Source: Jimgerdemannia flammicorona (taxonomy: Eukaryota; Mucoromycota; Endogonomycetes; Endogonales; Endogonaceae). From it: a stretch of 18,778 bases of DNA. A program made the translations under genes and the position numbers. Positions within the stretch are counted from its first letter, which is position 1. Each line of letters opens with the position of its first letter. The stretch is from positions 1 through 18,778 of the forward strand of contig RBNI01002352.1 in NCBI GenBank assembly GCA_003990745.1. The letters run 5' to 3'. The notes under the pieces were generated by a model, which was given only the letters and a program-made list of their open reading frames with translations, did not search any database and was not told the origin of the DNA. Of this stretch, positions 1 to 9,716 are shown in pieces.

Positions 1-34
<34 letters not shown>

Positions 35-60
35 GACTCATAGTTCCACAGATTTTTATT
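1..60 (-). repeat. Poly-T tract with adjacent AATAAA on the minus strand
   Basis: Thirty consecutive T at the window edge are followed by a block whose reverse complement carries AATAAA (TTTATT at 55-60), about 25 nt before the A tract. On the minus strand this is the arrangement of a polyadenylated 3' end, as left by a LINE or another retroposed cDNA. The tract runs off the window, so its real length and any target duplication cannot be seen. A chance homopolymer is possible, because several others occur in the window. Confidence 0.4.
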
Positions 61-1225
61 GGAAGAGAACCTAGACTATATAGGCCAAAACCCTCCCCCA
101 CCACCCACTGAACAATATCCCCCCATTAACCTAAGCTACTAAATTGTCCAGCAGTCCCACCACTCTAGCTATACCTGTCAAACACCAGCTATGTTGACCC
201 CCATGACATAGACCAGACTTGTCTGCTCACCAGGGCTAGATCATCATTTACACATGAGAGCACACCTATGTATCAGATCTAGCAGCACTGGAACTGAATA
301 AAGAATAGCCCCCCAAACTCCAAAAGAAAGCCCAAGACAAAGAAAAAACCCCCAACTAACCAATAGAGAGTAAAACAGATTCAAAGCAAGTGAGTAAAGG
401 ACTTATATGCAAAACCTTCTATAAAGGACTTACATATGAGCTAGGGCCAGAAGAGATCCCACTCTCACTCCCTGAGCCTACAGACCTCAATTACATTACC
501 ATGTCAGCTTCTGGTTCCAGTTGAGTACTACTAAATGAGAAAGACCCTACTCCCCAAGCCTGCAGGCCTTAATCGCATTGCCACATCAACTCTCAGTTCC
601 AGTTAAATACAGCCAGAATGCTGGCCCCTGCACCACCCCACTCTCTACTAGCCAATCAAAAAATCCTACCAAAATATTGTCCACCTCAGCCCTAATGACT
701 ACTCCCAGCCTAATACCCTACTGGTTCACTGTTATTACTCTTTCTCTTATCTGTAATGACCATCTCTCCTCCTATCCCAATAATACTCAAAAAATAGTTA
801 CCTATGCCAGAACTGTACTTGCTGAGAAGCTCACCAAAGCCAGAAGACCCCACCACAGACACCAAAAATCTACAGATAACCTATATAGACACTTAATATC
901 CAAAGTTGACCAACTCCCTACATAACCTATAATATACCAAAACAACTCCTTGTTAGCGATAGCAAAAAGAAGAAGGTGCTGCACCAAAACAGATATACCC
1001 CAGATGCAGCCAAAGACACCAGAATCTGCAAAAAAGTGAAGGAAGCACCAATCCAATACTGATAAAGGAGCAACTCATCACTATTGCCCTCCTCCCACCA
1101 TGCCCATACAGGCACAGCAAACTAACCCAAGATAGAGGGGGTAATAATAGGGGAAAGGGAACTCAGAAGGTTGCCTACCAAACCTTGTGACCAGTAAGAT
1201 AGCAGAGAAAGGAGCCACCTGTCCC
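31..1225. other. CpG-depleted, C/A-rich repeat-like block
   Basis: I count only about two CpG dinucleotides (near 571 and 955) in roughly 1.2 kb, whereas the middle of the window has many. The plus strand is rich in C and A and poor in G. The longest plus-strand frame (578-925, 115 codons) ends in a basic stretch. A second plus-strand frame downstream (about 954-1050) is also basic and lysine-rich before it stops. These read like pieces of a transposable-element ORF, but I recognise no domain. The composition fits old methylated repeat DNA in which CpG has decayed. Confidence 0.45.
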
Positions 1226-1449
1226 TATGCACTTCTTTGTTCGTTGAATGTATCTCTTTCCGGATAATTTTCTGTCAGATATGAAAATCGTGATTAATAG
1301 CCATCAACCTGCTCGATAAATTTATGTTATGTGACCAAACATACCACTCTCTTCTCTGTTAACCAGAGCTCCCAGTCTGCATCACACTATTTAATAAAGA
1401 CAACAATGTTAGACATACTACTTTCCGATGTATCTGAAGTAACCCATAC

Positions 1450-1835
1450 TCAATTACGTACATCTGAGGTTCCATCCAATTCTTTCAATCTCTTCAATTG
1501 CTCTGAATTCTTACAGACATTGATGGCCTGACGAAGAGTTTTTTGATATTTTTCGAATGCACGGCCTCGATGCGTTGGCTGAATCCGCCGAAAGAATTCC
1601 AGTGGAGTAGGGCTATGATATGACAAGATCCAGTCGGTATGGATTTGCTGTAGGATTTTTGTGCGGGGAATCTTTGTGGCTTCGTTGCAATTAAAAAAGG
1701 TAGTGAGTATTGTGTTTGAACAAAACCATTCAGTAATCGTTAAATCGGGATGTCTTTCATTCAAGGCCGGCCATCTCCTAGACGATGACTTGCCAGTAAC
1801 TGGCTTCCGACAGATCTCTACTCTGCCGCAGACGC
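1450..1835 (-). pseudogene. Unrecognised coding fragment, C-terminal part
   Basis: A minus-strand frame runs open from within the 70-bp repeat (1766-1835) to a stop at 1450. From its first Met it encodes 104 residues, and the open frame continues upstream of that Met. The C-terminal third is charged and probably helical (residues such as RGRAFEKYQKTLRQA, then QLKRLKEL). No family is recognised. The upstream part lies inside the direct repeat, so one of the two repeat copies feeds this frame and the other ends quickly at a stop. It could be the last exon of a broken gene or a chance frame. Confidence 0.3.
1766..1835. repeat. 70-bp direct repeat, copy 1
   Basis: This copy is identical base for base to 1880-1949. 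It begins with GCCGGCC and ends with GCAGACGC. On the minus strand one frame through it is fully open and contains CGRVEICRKPVTGKSSSRRW. Confidence 0.9.
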
Positions 1836-1879
1836 CTTGTTGATCAACAAGCCTTTAATAATTCTGTATCCCAAAGTCA

Positions 1880-1949
1880 GCCGGCCATCTCCTAGACGAT
1901 GACTTGCCAGTAACTGGCTTCCGACAGATCTCTACTCTGCCGCAGACGC
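1880..1949. repeat. 70-bp direct repeat, copy 2
   Basis: Perfect second copy, separated from the first by 44 bp. In a region where most genes have decayed, perfect identity suggests a recent tandem duplication with the intervening DNA retained. On the minus strand the frame open through the repeat runs on from this copy into a TAA in the spacer, giving a tail of PADFGIQNY. Confidence 0.9.
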
Positions 1950-1995
1950 GTCTTTTGTTCGTTGCAGAGTTATCAGTAAATCGCGAGAGTAATGA

Positions 1996-2739
1996 ATGAT
2001 TTACAAACCTTTTATTGATGACATATCTGAAGGAAAAAGTCTCGTCGACAGATCACAAGCCATATTTACATATGCGTTGACACGTGACTCGAGTGATCGA
2101 ACCATTTTGACTAAGCCTCCGTTGTTAAAACGTCGCTTTATCTCTAAATTGCAAGAGAAAAACAGCGTGTTTTTTAATCTCATGCGCCATTGATAGAAGA
2201 CAAGCAGGTTTTTATTACAGAACAATCGTTTCGTAAGAGACTACTTTCAATGTCCGATCGACAAACAGATGGAGTTCCAGGGTTTCTTCCTCTTGTATTA
2301 GGAATGCTTGTAATGATAATGGAGAATCTCGCAATTGAGATTCGAGTTGTTAATGGAACAAAAGGAAGACTGAAGCAAATCGTGTATGAACTTGGACGTA
2401 TGAGCTTGAAAATCCATGACATAAACAAATCACATCATTATCGTCTGGTGTGGTCCCTATTACACCAAGATGTAATGATATCAATATTGAATACAAATTG
2501 TGGCAGAAAATACGTGTCAAGCGATTGCAAACTCCTGCTATACATTAACAGATTACAAATGTCAAGGCTTAACCATGTCCAAGGCAATTGTTGAACTCAC
2601 CATATGGCAAGTCGATGGGTATGTCATGCTATCGCGTGTGAAATCACTGGACGGCCTTGCGATTCTAAGGCCCTTAACCGTAATGTTCTTCAATTGGGAC
2701 ACCTTCGACAGAGCTGGCCAGACTAGAAATTTTGGATAG
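1996..2739 (+). pseudogene. Pif1-like (helitron-type) DNA helicase remnant, C-terminal part
   Basis: Two plus-strand frames carry the C-terminal hallmarks of the Pif1-like helicases found in fungal helitrons and related elements. Frame 2190-2594 contains GFLPLVLGMLVMIMENLAIE followed by VVNGTKGRLKQIVY. Frame 2500-2739 contains TDYKCQGLT (the helicase motif V position), then YVMLSRVKSLDGLAILRPL (motif VI). A frameshift between about 2440 and 2530 separates them. An open frame at 1996-2193 just upstream may be a more diverged piece. The Walker A region and the helitron Rep domain are not seen, so this is a 3' fragment. Pif1 enzymes unwind DNA 5' to 3' using ATP; this copy cannot. The family call is firm, the helitron origin is inferred. 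Confidence 0.8.
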
Positions 2740-3010
2740 GGAGACTGCAGAGGGTCAGTATGATAACAACACTATTAGTATAGGATAGATACGTTTGTTA
2801 TCAACATAATACATAGACATATAAAGTGGCATAGTGCGATCCTAATAGAAGTGATGTACCGATCTACTCGGTATTCTACCGAAGAACAAGCAAGTATTGC
2901 ATATCACTGATGTGATTGATTCCTACTGTGTTAGCAACTATGACAATAACAGCATTGACGGTATTTTTAATGCTGAAAAAAAGCCGTAAGAAATAATAAT
3001 GGATGACATA

Positions 3011-3044
3011 AGTTCACTTTGTCTGGTTTTGTTGCAGTACGCCC
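3011..3044 (+). mobile_element. Orphan transposon end, same family as the 11000-11881 element
   Basis: The stretch GTTCACTTTGTCTGGTTTTG followed by TTGCAGTACGCCC matches the right end of the element at 11000-11881 over about 33 bp with only a few differences. It is followed by AATATATA, an A/T target like the ATAT duplication of the complete copy. No matching left end is visible upstream, so this is a truncated copy or the relic of an abortive event. Confidence 0.7.
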
Positions 3045-3068
3045 AATATATAAATCGTGGCTTGGTGA

Positions 3069-3076
3069 TGACGTCA
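3069..3076. promoter_or_regulatory. TGACGTCA palindrome (CRE/ATF-type site)
   Basis: A perfect 8-bp CRE, the site bound by ATF/CREB bZIP factors, 25 bp after the orphan transposon end. No gene start is evident beside it, so its function is doubtful. Confidence 0.2.
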
Positions 3077-3310
3077 CCCTTCACCGATTTCCCAATTTTT
3101 CAAGATACTTCTCATAATACCTACTTAAGAGAATAAATAACGGTTATAACTCACAAGCCGACCATGATCTTGCAACATGATAGTTCAGTGATGGCTCTCA
3201 CGCATCTCGTAACGACTTCGCAGTCAGTGCTCTCACATTTACTTCGGGTTTAGGCCCTTAATAGTCTAAACCAGCATAGATACAAAATTAACTCTTTGTA
3301 CTGATCTAGC

Positions 3311-3333
3311 TTTTTTTTTTTTTTTTTTTTTTT
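3311..3333. repeat. 23-nt poly-T tract
   Basis: Twenty-three consecutive T interrupt otherwise mixed sequence. It could be the tail of a retroposed sequence read on the minus strand, or a homopolymer. The preceding 500 bases (2740-3310) hold no gene I can support beyond the transposon end at 3011. Confidence 0.6.
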
Positions 3334-3727
3334 GGAGCAGATTGTCCAACAATATACTTGCTGTTCGCATAGGTGTCAAGGAATTTTTTGGGTGGGCCAA
3401 AACATCATCTGCTCCACCACGAAGAAAAGCATACTCTTGTCCGACGTTTCGATATTTCAACCTTCACTTTTAATAAATGCCCTCCTCCACAATATTTTAG
3501 GTTTTCGGAGAAGGAAGCACTGACAAATACACAAAAAGATGGGGCATTTGTCAACTTTGGCGTTGTCATCCCCAAAAATCTCGGAACAAAAAGATTGATA
3601 TCGAATTCCGTAATAACAGTACACACACACATTCAAGTCATCCCTGATCAAGAAGCTGCCGGCATAAACTTTTCGACCTAACAGAAGACAAGCTCTAAGA
3701 AGATGGACTTAAACAAGGGTTCGCGGC

Positions 3728-4105
3728 TCAGAACTCAAAGTTGATCAACGATCTGGTAACATTATTGAACCGTCGAGTGATTGAAAATTGGTACAGAAAA
3801 CACTCCGGAGATGTACTCTTGCTATCTGAGCAGCACATCTGATCATTTTTGTTTGGAATATTGATTTGCCATTCAGAAAGGATATCCTCAATCCTACTGT
3901 GCATCAGCCCCCGCCTATGATACACGTTCGAATATACACATTGCCGTACCACATTCCCGTTGAAACCTGGCCTTGAATTAGGGTTGGTTGCCGACTTGCA
4001 TTTCACAAGTAGCATCTCTTCTTGAAAAGTGGAATCATGGCATGTGGCACGTATGATGTAATGTAGATTTCCTGGTGCGAAAGTTGATGAAAAATATCAC
4101 GTATG
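3728..4105 (-). pseudogene. Unrecognised minus-strand coding relic
   Basis: The minus-strand frame is open from about 4105, just after an in-frame TGA, to the stop at 3728. It includes APGNLHYIIRATCHDS, then NSRPGFNGNVVRQCVYSN and RRGLMHSRIEDILSEW. The residue mix looks like real protein and the opposite frames are poorer. It has scattered cysteines and histidines but no motif that I can assign. The only Met (position 4015) lies inside the open stretch, so a 5' exon is missing or lost. It is either an internal or last exon, or a gene remnant. Confidence 0.4.
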
Positions 4106-4350
4106 TTCCTCGCTAAATCTCCCGTGTATTATACCTGGCGGTTAAAATATATGAGGCGCAATTTTTCAAAAAACCATGCCTTATTTAAATGAGTGATAAA
4201 GCATGTTTTTGAAAACCTTTCGCTCCGTATGTTTTCTGGAATTCTTCGACTCATTTAACATTCTTAATTTTGTAGGGAGGCCGAGTCAGTAGAAGAAATT
4301 GATAAACTTATCAGAAGAAGAGTTCAACGATAACCAAACGCACGCCTTAA

Positions 4351-4467
4351 TGGAAGCTATATAGATTCCGTGATCCGAAGGATTTTGATACTCTATCTTC
4401 TGAAATCGACATGTTATATTCGAACTTCAATTACTTAAGTTACCAATCCAATATGCCGACACTATGA
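4351..4467 (+). pseudogene. Unrecognised plus-strand exon-like relic
   Basis: An open frame follows a TAA at 4348 and ends at TGA 4465-4467. It reads WKLYRFRDPKDFDTLSSEID and continues with MLYSNFNYLSYQSN. The strongly protein-like composition suggests a former exon. The preceding stretch 4277-4340, after a TTTTGTAG acceptor-like site, also reads acidic/basic in another frame (VEEIDKLIRRRVQ). Nothing identifies the family. Confidence 0.35.
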
Positions 4468-4573
4468 CACATTGGTAAATTGAAATCGAAACTACCGGTA
4501 CGTTATCTTATATGATGTTATATCTTGAACACATATATTTGCTGATTGATATAGTACAATATTTATGTCTATA

Positions 4574-4660
4574 GTCCCGGTGGTTGGTGATCATGAAGTT
4601 CGTCCGATTGAAGATGATGACCTCTTTGAACACCTCGACCATTTGGAACATGCTTTTTAG
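4574..4660 (+). pseudogene. Exon-like acidic C-terminus
   Basis: After an acceptor-like CTATAG at 4569-4573 the frame reads PVVGDHEVRPIEDDDLFEHL and ends HLEHAF at a TAG (4658-4660). This would be the last exon of a plus-strand gene whose earlier parts may be the fragments at 4277-4467. It faces, tail to tail, the kinase-LRR locus on the other strand. No family recognised. Confidence 0.35.
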
Positions 4661-4707
4661 ACAAAATTCGTAACGACTATGTCATCGCTAGCAAAGCCCT
4701 AACATAC

Positions 4708-6998
4708 CATTGAGATTTAGTTCGCCTTCCGCTTCAGAGACTTACCTGCTCCCTCATTGCATATGCTCTTCACTGAAAATGAATAGAGAATAGACGAACA
4801 AACGTAGATAGGAACTATCGCGCAGATGCAAGCAAAAATTCACATAGATGTAGCATACCAGAGAGGGCCAGGGTCGTGATATGCATAAGAGACCCGGCCA
4901 GTTCGCGTGCTTCCTCGTCGCCGATCTTGTTGTCTGAAGGTAAACAGAGGATAGACCAGTAAACATTCACAACTCATGAACTTGAACCATCACGCAGCTG
5001 CAAACAGCATTGCACACAGTTCTATCATACAATCAAGATGCAAGGTGGTCAGGGTCGTGTTATTCCGCAGGTACTCAACAAGGGGGCGTGCTCTCTCGAA
5101 GCCGATCGAGTTAGCTGAAGGTGAACAGTAGATAAGCAAATATGCACTGGTCGTGAGCTGGAACTATTATACAGCTGCAAACAGTTTACATAGTTCTAAC
5201 ATACATTCAAGATGAAATGTGGCCAGGGTTGTTCTGCTTCAGAGACCAGGCCAGTATGCGTGCTCCTTCGACGCCAATGTCATTACCTGAAGATGAACAG
5301 GGCGTGGATTAGCAAACACACGCAGGACATGAGCTGGAACCATCATACAACTACAAGCAAAGTTCCAACTCTAGAGAAATTCAGCGATTCCAGGGTGTTA
5401 TTTTCTCTTCAGTATGCGTGCTCCCTGGACACCAATCCTGTTACCTAAATATGACAGGAGATAGATGAGCAAACACACACGCGCAGAAATTTACACAGCC
5501 CTAGCATACGATCAAGATGCAACATGGTGCTCCTTCGACATCAGCATCATTGCCTGAAGTTGAATAAGGAAATATATAAGCAAACAGACACTAGGCACGC
5601 GAGGTGGAACCACCAAACAGCTGCAAGTAAAGTTCCAACTTACCATTGAGATTTAGCGTTGTTAGGGTTATTATTCTGTCCAAAACTCGGCCAGTTTGCA
5701 TACTTCCTCAACGTCAATCTTGTTACATGAAGATGGACAAGAGATAGGTGAGCAAACGTGGCTGGGCAGTCATCACATAGTTCTAGCAAAGTTTCAACAT
5801 ACAATTGAGATTCAGTGTTGTCAGGATCGTATTCCGCTGCAGAGACTCGGCCAAAGTGGATGATCCCTTGTCGCAGGTCTCATTGCCTGAAAATAAACAG
5901 CAGATGGATGAGTAAACCTACACAGGGAATCATCACACAGCTGCAAGCAACAATTCACACTGTTCTAGCATAAAATCAAGATGCAATGTGGTTAGGGTCT
6001 TGTTCTGATCCAGAGACCAGGCTAGTGCGTATGCTTCTTCGGCGTTGATCTGATAGCCTGAAAGTGTGCCGGTGCATGGATAAGTTGGAACCATCGCACA
6101 GCTGCAAGTAACATCTCAACATACAAATGAGATTAGGCGTGATCAGGGTCGTATTCCGCTTTAAAAGTTCAGCCAGTACGCGTCCTCCCTCGACGCAATC
6201 CTGTTGCCTGAAGATCTGAAGATGGATAATTATGAGCAAACATACACAGGTAGCGAACTGAACCGTCACGCAGCTGCACAGTTTTAACATACGATCAAGA
6301 TGCAATGTGGTCAGGGTCGTGTTATGCTTCAGAGACCCGGCTAGTGCGCGTGCTCTTTCGACGCCGATCTGATTATCTGAAGATGAACAGGGCATAGATA
6401 AGCTGGACGTGAGCTGGAACCATCGCACAGCTGCAAGCAATATTCCAACATACAATTGAGATCCAACGTTGTTAGGGGGCCAGTGCGCGTGCTCTCGACA
6501 CCAATCCTGTAGCCTGAAGATGGACAAGGGATGATAGGCAGGTAGCGAGCTGGAATTATCACGCAACAGCAGGCAACAATTAACACAGTTCTAACATACG
6601 ATCAAAATACAACGTGGTCAGGGTCCTGTTCTGCTTCAGAGACTCGGCCAATGCTCGTGCTCCCTCGCTGCCGATCATTATACCTGCATATATATTGGCA
6701 TATCAATATTGTGAGCTGGAGCAGGTGTAAGCAACAGTTCACACAGTTCAAGCATACCAAATAGATAAAATGCGGTCCAGGTAATGCTCTGTCTCAGAAC
6801 CTCGTACAGTGCGTATGCTGTTTCAGAAATGATTTGATTCCCTGAGGATGAGCGGGAAATGAATGGGCAAACACGCACAGGTCGCGAACAGCTACAAGCA
6901 ACAGTTCACACGTTCTGACATACTTTCGAGATGCAGCGTGGTTATAATAGAATTTTGCTTCAGAGATTCGACCAGTGCGTGTGTTCCCCTTTCATTGG
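4708..6998 (-). pseudogene. LRR array: about 15 one-repeat exons with co-duplicated introns, C-terminal part of a kinase-LRR gene
   Basis: Read on the minus strand, the block is a ladder of short exons, each flanked by a TTCAG-type acceptor and a GTATGT-type donor. Exons, from the gene's 5' side: 6924-6998, 6758-6841, 6600-6683, 6454-6513, 6293-6376, 6125-6207, 5974-6057, 5803-5886, 5644-5726, 5510-5553, about 5377-5444, 5205-5286, 5031-5114, 4859-4933, 4708-4772. Six are exactly 84 nt, so each codes one 28-residue repeat such as NQIGVERARALAGSL then NTTLTTLHLD, the consensus of ribonuclease-inhibitor (RNI) type LRRs. All share phase 1, so exons can be added or lost without breaking the frame. 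Lesions: exons of 82, 83 and 44 nt, a lost donor (TT for GT at 5973), a lost acceptor near 5727, and an in-frame 24-nt deletion at 6454-6513. LRRs of this kind form a protein-binding horseshoe. The array continues directly from the kinase at 7093. Confidence 0.8.
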
Positions 6999-7092
6999 CT
7001 AATGATGAACAGGGGATGAACGAGCAACAAGAGATCGCGAGTTAGAACACACTATACATTTGCAAACAATAATTCACACAGGTCTGAAATAC

Positions 7093-8270
7093 CGTAGATA
7101 ATTTTCAAGACGTTTCCGGATCGAAGTAAATAATGGACGGTGAGACGGTTCCGAGGCCAGACATTCACGTACGAGATCTCGGAAGGTTAGAGGCACGCCA
7201 TCAGGAATATCTCCCAAGTCGCCAAGCGGGTCGTTTGTTGTGTTTATTACATGTACCTCCCCCGCAAACACTGCGTGTTCTTCAAATCAACATGTTAAGG
7301 CAATGCGCCATCCGTAATGACCTGCCATACAACCATGCCGTATCCATAGATGTCCGCGAGTATTAACTGTTTATGACTCATCTTGATGTTTCCGACCAAG
7401 TGTTCTGGTGCCGCCTAGCATGGAGGCAAACGTCTTTCTATGTCCAAGTCGGGAGCTCTATAATAATATAGAGATATAAAACCAATGAGGAAACACACAC
7501 GAACCTGAATATTACGAAATTAACACAGCTCACGACTATTTCAGGCAGAAACCATTTATGCGGAAAGTATCTTTGGTGTCAGAAAGCCATGTGTAACGTA
7601 GCAATGATGAGGGCTTTGGCAATGTTCCCAAGGGAGGAAGAAAAAGAGATTTGTTACCAAGAAAGCTTCTAAAAGTTCAATCCGCCAAGCACTATTCTGG
7701 GCAATAGATGCCAACCAACCCAAGACTAAATGAACTGTACTTTCGCCAGCCACCGACCCATTAGATTACCCTTGCAAAGAAATTCTCCGAGGTCACTGTT
7801 TTTTCGCGTATTCTATGACAATCCATATTAGAAAAAGGGGTGGCGGTATTAGTCGAAGGGTGGGATTCGCGGAGATGGTGGAGCATTTTCAATTCGTTCT
7901 GCACTATCGTTTCCACATCCATACTCTCCGTACCCCTCTTTTTGATTTCTTGATGGCCACCGTCTGTGCCTTTGCTTACAGAGCTGCATCTGCCTTGACC
8001 GAGATTCTCGTTGCTTTTTATGACTGAGCCCTCCGGAAAGCAGCGGGCATACGGGGATGAAGGAATGTCGGGAAAAGATGGCAAGTCAACCTCAAGATTG
8101 TTGGGCATTCCATCGGACATCTCCAAAACAGGAAGGGTGGCTATTTCAATTGTGTTACATAGTATCTCGCGACTTAGCGACGTTTGTGTATCACATTTTG
8201 TAAGGTACGCGACGTCCAAACCAAGGTTGTGGAATGGTTGGCGCAATGTTGCAAGGACCGTGCAAACACT
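7093..8270 (-). pseudogene. Tyrosine-kinase-like (TKL-type) protein kinase, decayed, N-terminal to the LRR array
   Basis: On the minus strand, frame 8246-7761 has about 80 N-terminal residues, then a glycine-rich loop (ENLGQGRCSSVSKG) and a helix-C-like stretch (TIVQNELKMLHHLRE). The hinge IVIEYAK and NSDLGEFL are visible only by shifting frame near 7800-7830. Downstream come a possible IAKAL helix (about 7620), APDLDIERRLPP from 7456, APEHLVGN, the subdomain IX motif DIYGYGMVVWQVITDGALP, and the subdomain XI region CLASEPSHRPLFTSIRKRLE ending at a donor at 7092. A TAG (7415-7417) replaces what is probably Trp before AAPEHL, and another shift lies near 7290. The HRD catalytic loop and the DFG motif are not visible in 7460-7800, so the copy is dead. 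The domain order resembles fungal TKL kinases. The splice phase into the first LRR exon is one base off, like the other lesions. Confidence 0.75.
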
Positions 8271-8280
8271 TCACAAAACT

Positions 8281-8905
8281 GTATAACTCTTGAGGCTTTC
8301 TATATGCATACGCAGCACCCTTACGTGGGCCTTACCATTAGTAATAAAATAGGGAGGAGAGATTTCAAGTTCCAGATTTCAGAATTTCGTTCATTTCAGG
8401 TAAAAAAGCGCGCTATGAAACGTGGTCGTTTTTTAAGGCCTTGCGACGCTTCACTTAAGCGATAGAAATATCACGGGGTCCGCCACCAATCCAAGCCACA
8501 AACTTGTTCATACTGGAATAATCCAAAGTTGGTGTTTCGATTGTGTTCCTCGTAAAATACTATATAATTAGAAAAGTCGATTTTCTAAGCACGATCAAGA
8601 GGTCAACGGGAAAAGGATACCGAGCAGCAAAAACATAGTGCAGCATCGACGATTCGAAGAAACTGTTATCTATGGACAAATGGAGGGAGTACTCGAACGT
8701 ATATACACATTTGAACTTAACATCACAGCCGAGTTTGGTTTCGGTGTATTAAGCAATTCACTTTTTGTTTATTTATGTCTAATTTAGGACGTGTAACTCA
8801 AAACATCTCGAGCCGCATCAACCTGACCTTGCGCATGCCATGTATGACTTCGGCATGTGCATGCTTTTTAAAAACACCTAGATTATCGTTTTCAACCCCA
8901 ATACC
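8281..8905. other. Intergenic region between divergent kinase-LRR and caspase-like genes
   Basis: No convincing gene. The two neighbouring loci point away from each other, so this 0.6-kb stretch would have held both promoters. The caspase side has a pyrimidine/T-rich stretch around 8757-8780. I see no clear TATA box at a defined distance. Confidence 0.4.
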
Positions 8906-9657
8906 ATGTCGTCCACTGAGGAAACAAACTGGACTCCTTCACAAAGGGTGACGCCCTCCTCATTGGCACTGGCACCCGACATCATTGGCAAAATCGCCCT
9001 CAAATTCGAAAGCACCATTAACGACGCACACTGATTCAAGCATGTCCTGACCGACAAGTCTCGGTGCGCCTATCCTGAGAGTTAAGTGACCACCCTGACG
9101 GGAGAAAAAGCATCGCAAGAAGCCATACTTGAGGCGATCGACTCGCTCGCCAAGCGTATGGACCCGATTCAACATTCATCTTCTACTCGGGCCACGGGAG
9201 GTCGACCGGTGCCGGAAAATTGACCAGTATCGTTCCGTTCGTTCCGGATGGCCAGGACCTGCTTTCCAGCACTATATCATGGACAAACCTTTGCTCACAC
9301 CTCCAGAAACTCGAGACACGCATCCTCCCTGTTGAACTGCTGCTACTCCGTCGTACCTTCTCTCCTATCCAACCACGACGGGCATGACCACGACGGGAAT
9401 AAGCCGGAGCTAGGCAACGGGCACCTGGACGAGAAGCCGATCCTGCAGCTGGGGAAAGGCAAAGGGTCGGCGGTGCTATCATCGTCGAGGCCGAACCAAA
9501 GGTCGTATACAGGCTATAAGGGCGGACGATTGGGCTCGTCGAAGAGCAAGAAGTATAGCGCATTCGTCGCGGGGGTCTGCGAGGCTCTCTCTGGGGCGGA
9601 ACAAACAGATAAAGAAGGTCACGTTGCAATCTTCGACTTTGCCACGTACTGTCAGAC

Positions 9658-9716
9658 GTATGTTCTGAAAAGAGGCAGAAACCTTATTTTGATTTCAGCG
9701 ACCTCGAAAATTTCAG
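9658..9716 (+). other. Possible intron in the caspase-like gene
   Basis: GTATGT at 9658 and TTTCAG ending at 9698 or at 9716 give introns of 41 or 59 nt. Both acceptors join the upstream frame (ATYCQT) to the downstream frame (LVYYHRTITF) without a shift. The alternative is that no intron exists and a one-base deletion near 9670 changes the frame, because KPYFDFSDLENFRL inside it also looks like protein. Confidence 0.4.

Noticed and set aside
2001..2428. Minus-strand ORFs over the Pif1 remnant
   Set aside because: The plus strand encodes the helicase motifs, so these are antisense shadows.
1996..3044. A complete helitron between the Pif1 remnant and flanking DNA
   Set aside because: No Rep domain, no 5' TC end and no 3' hairpin-CTRR end could be identified; the end at 3044 belongs to a TIR family.
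3178..3333. tRNA-like or SINE head (ATAGTTCAGTGATGG resembling a Pol III A box) ahead of poly-T
   Set aside because: No B box (GGTTCGA-type) and no cloverleaf pairing found, so a tRNA or SINE cannot be supported.
4708..6998. Regular repeats at about 160-bp spacing taken as a satellite or CRISPR-like array
   Set aside because: The repeated parts are coding LRR exons with splice signals; spacing and unit length are wrong for CRISPR.
7815..8465. Plus-strand ORFs of 70-93 codons over the kinase N-lobe
   Set aside because: The minus strand carries the kinase glycine loop and helix C; the plus frames have no features.
9183..9629. 148-codon minus-strand ORF opposite the caspase-like gene
   Set aside because: Arg/Ser/Pro-rich antisense shadow; the plus strand carries the recognisable His and Cys boxes.
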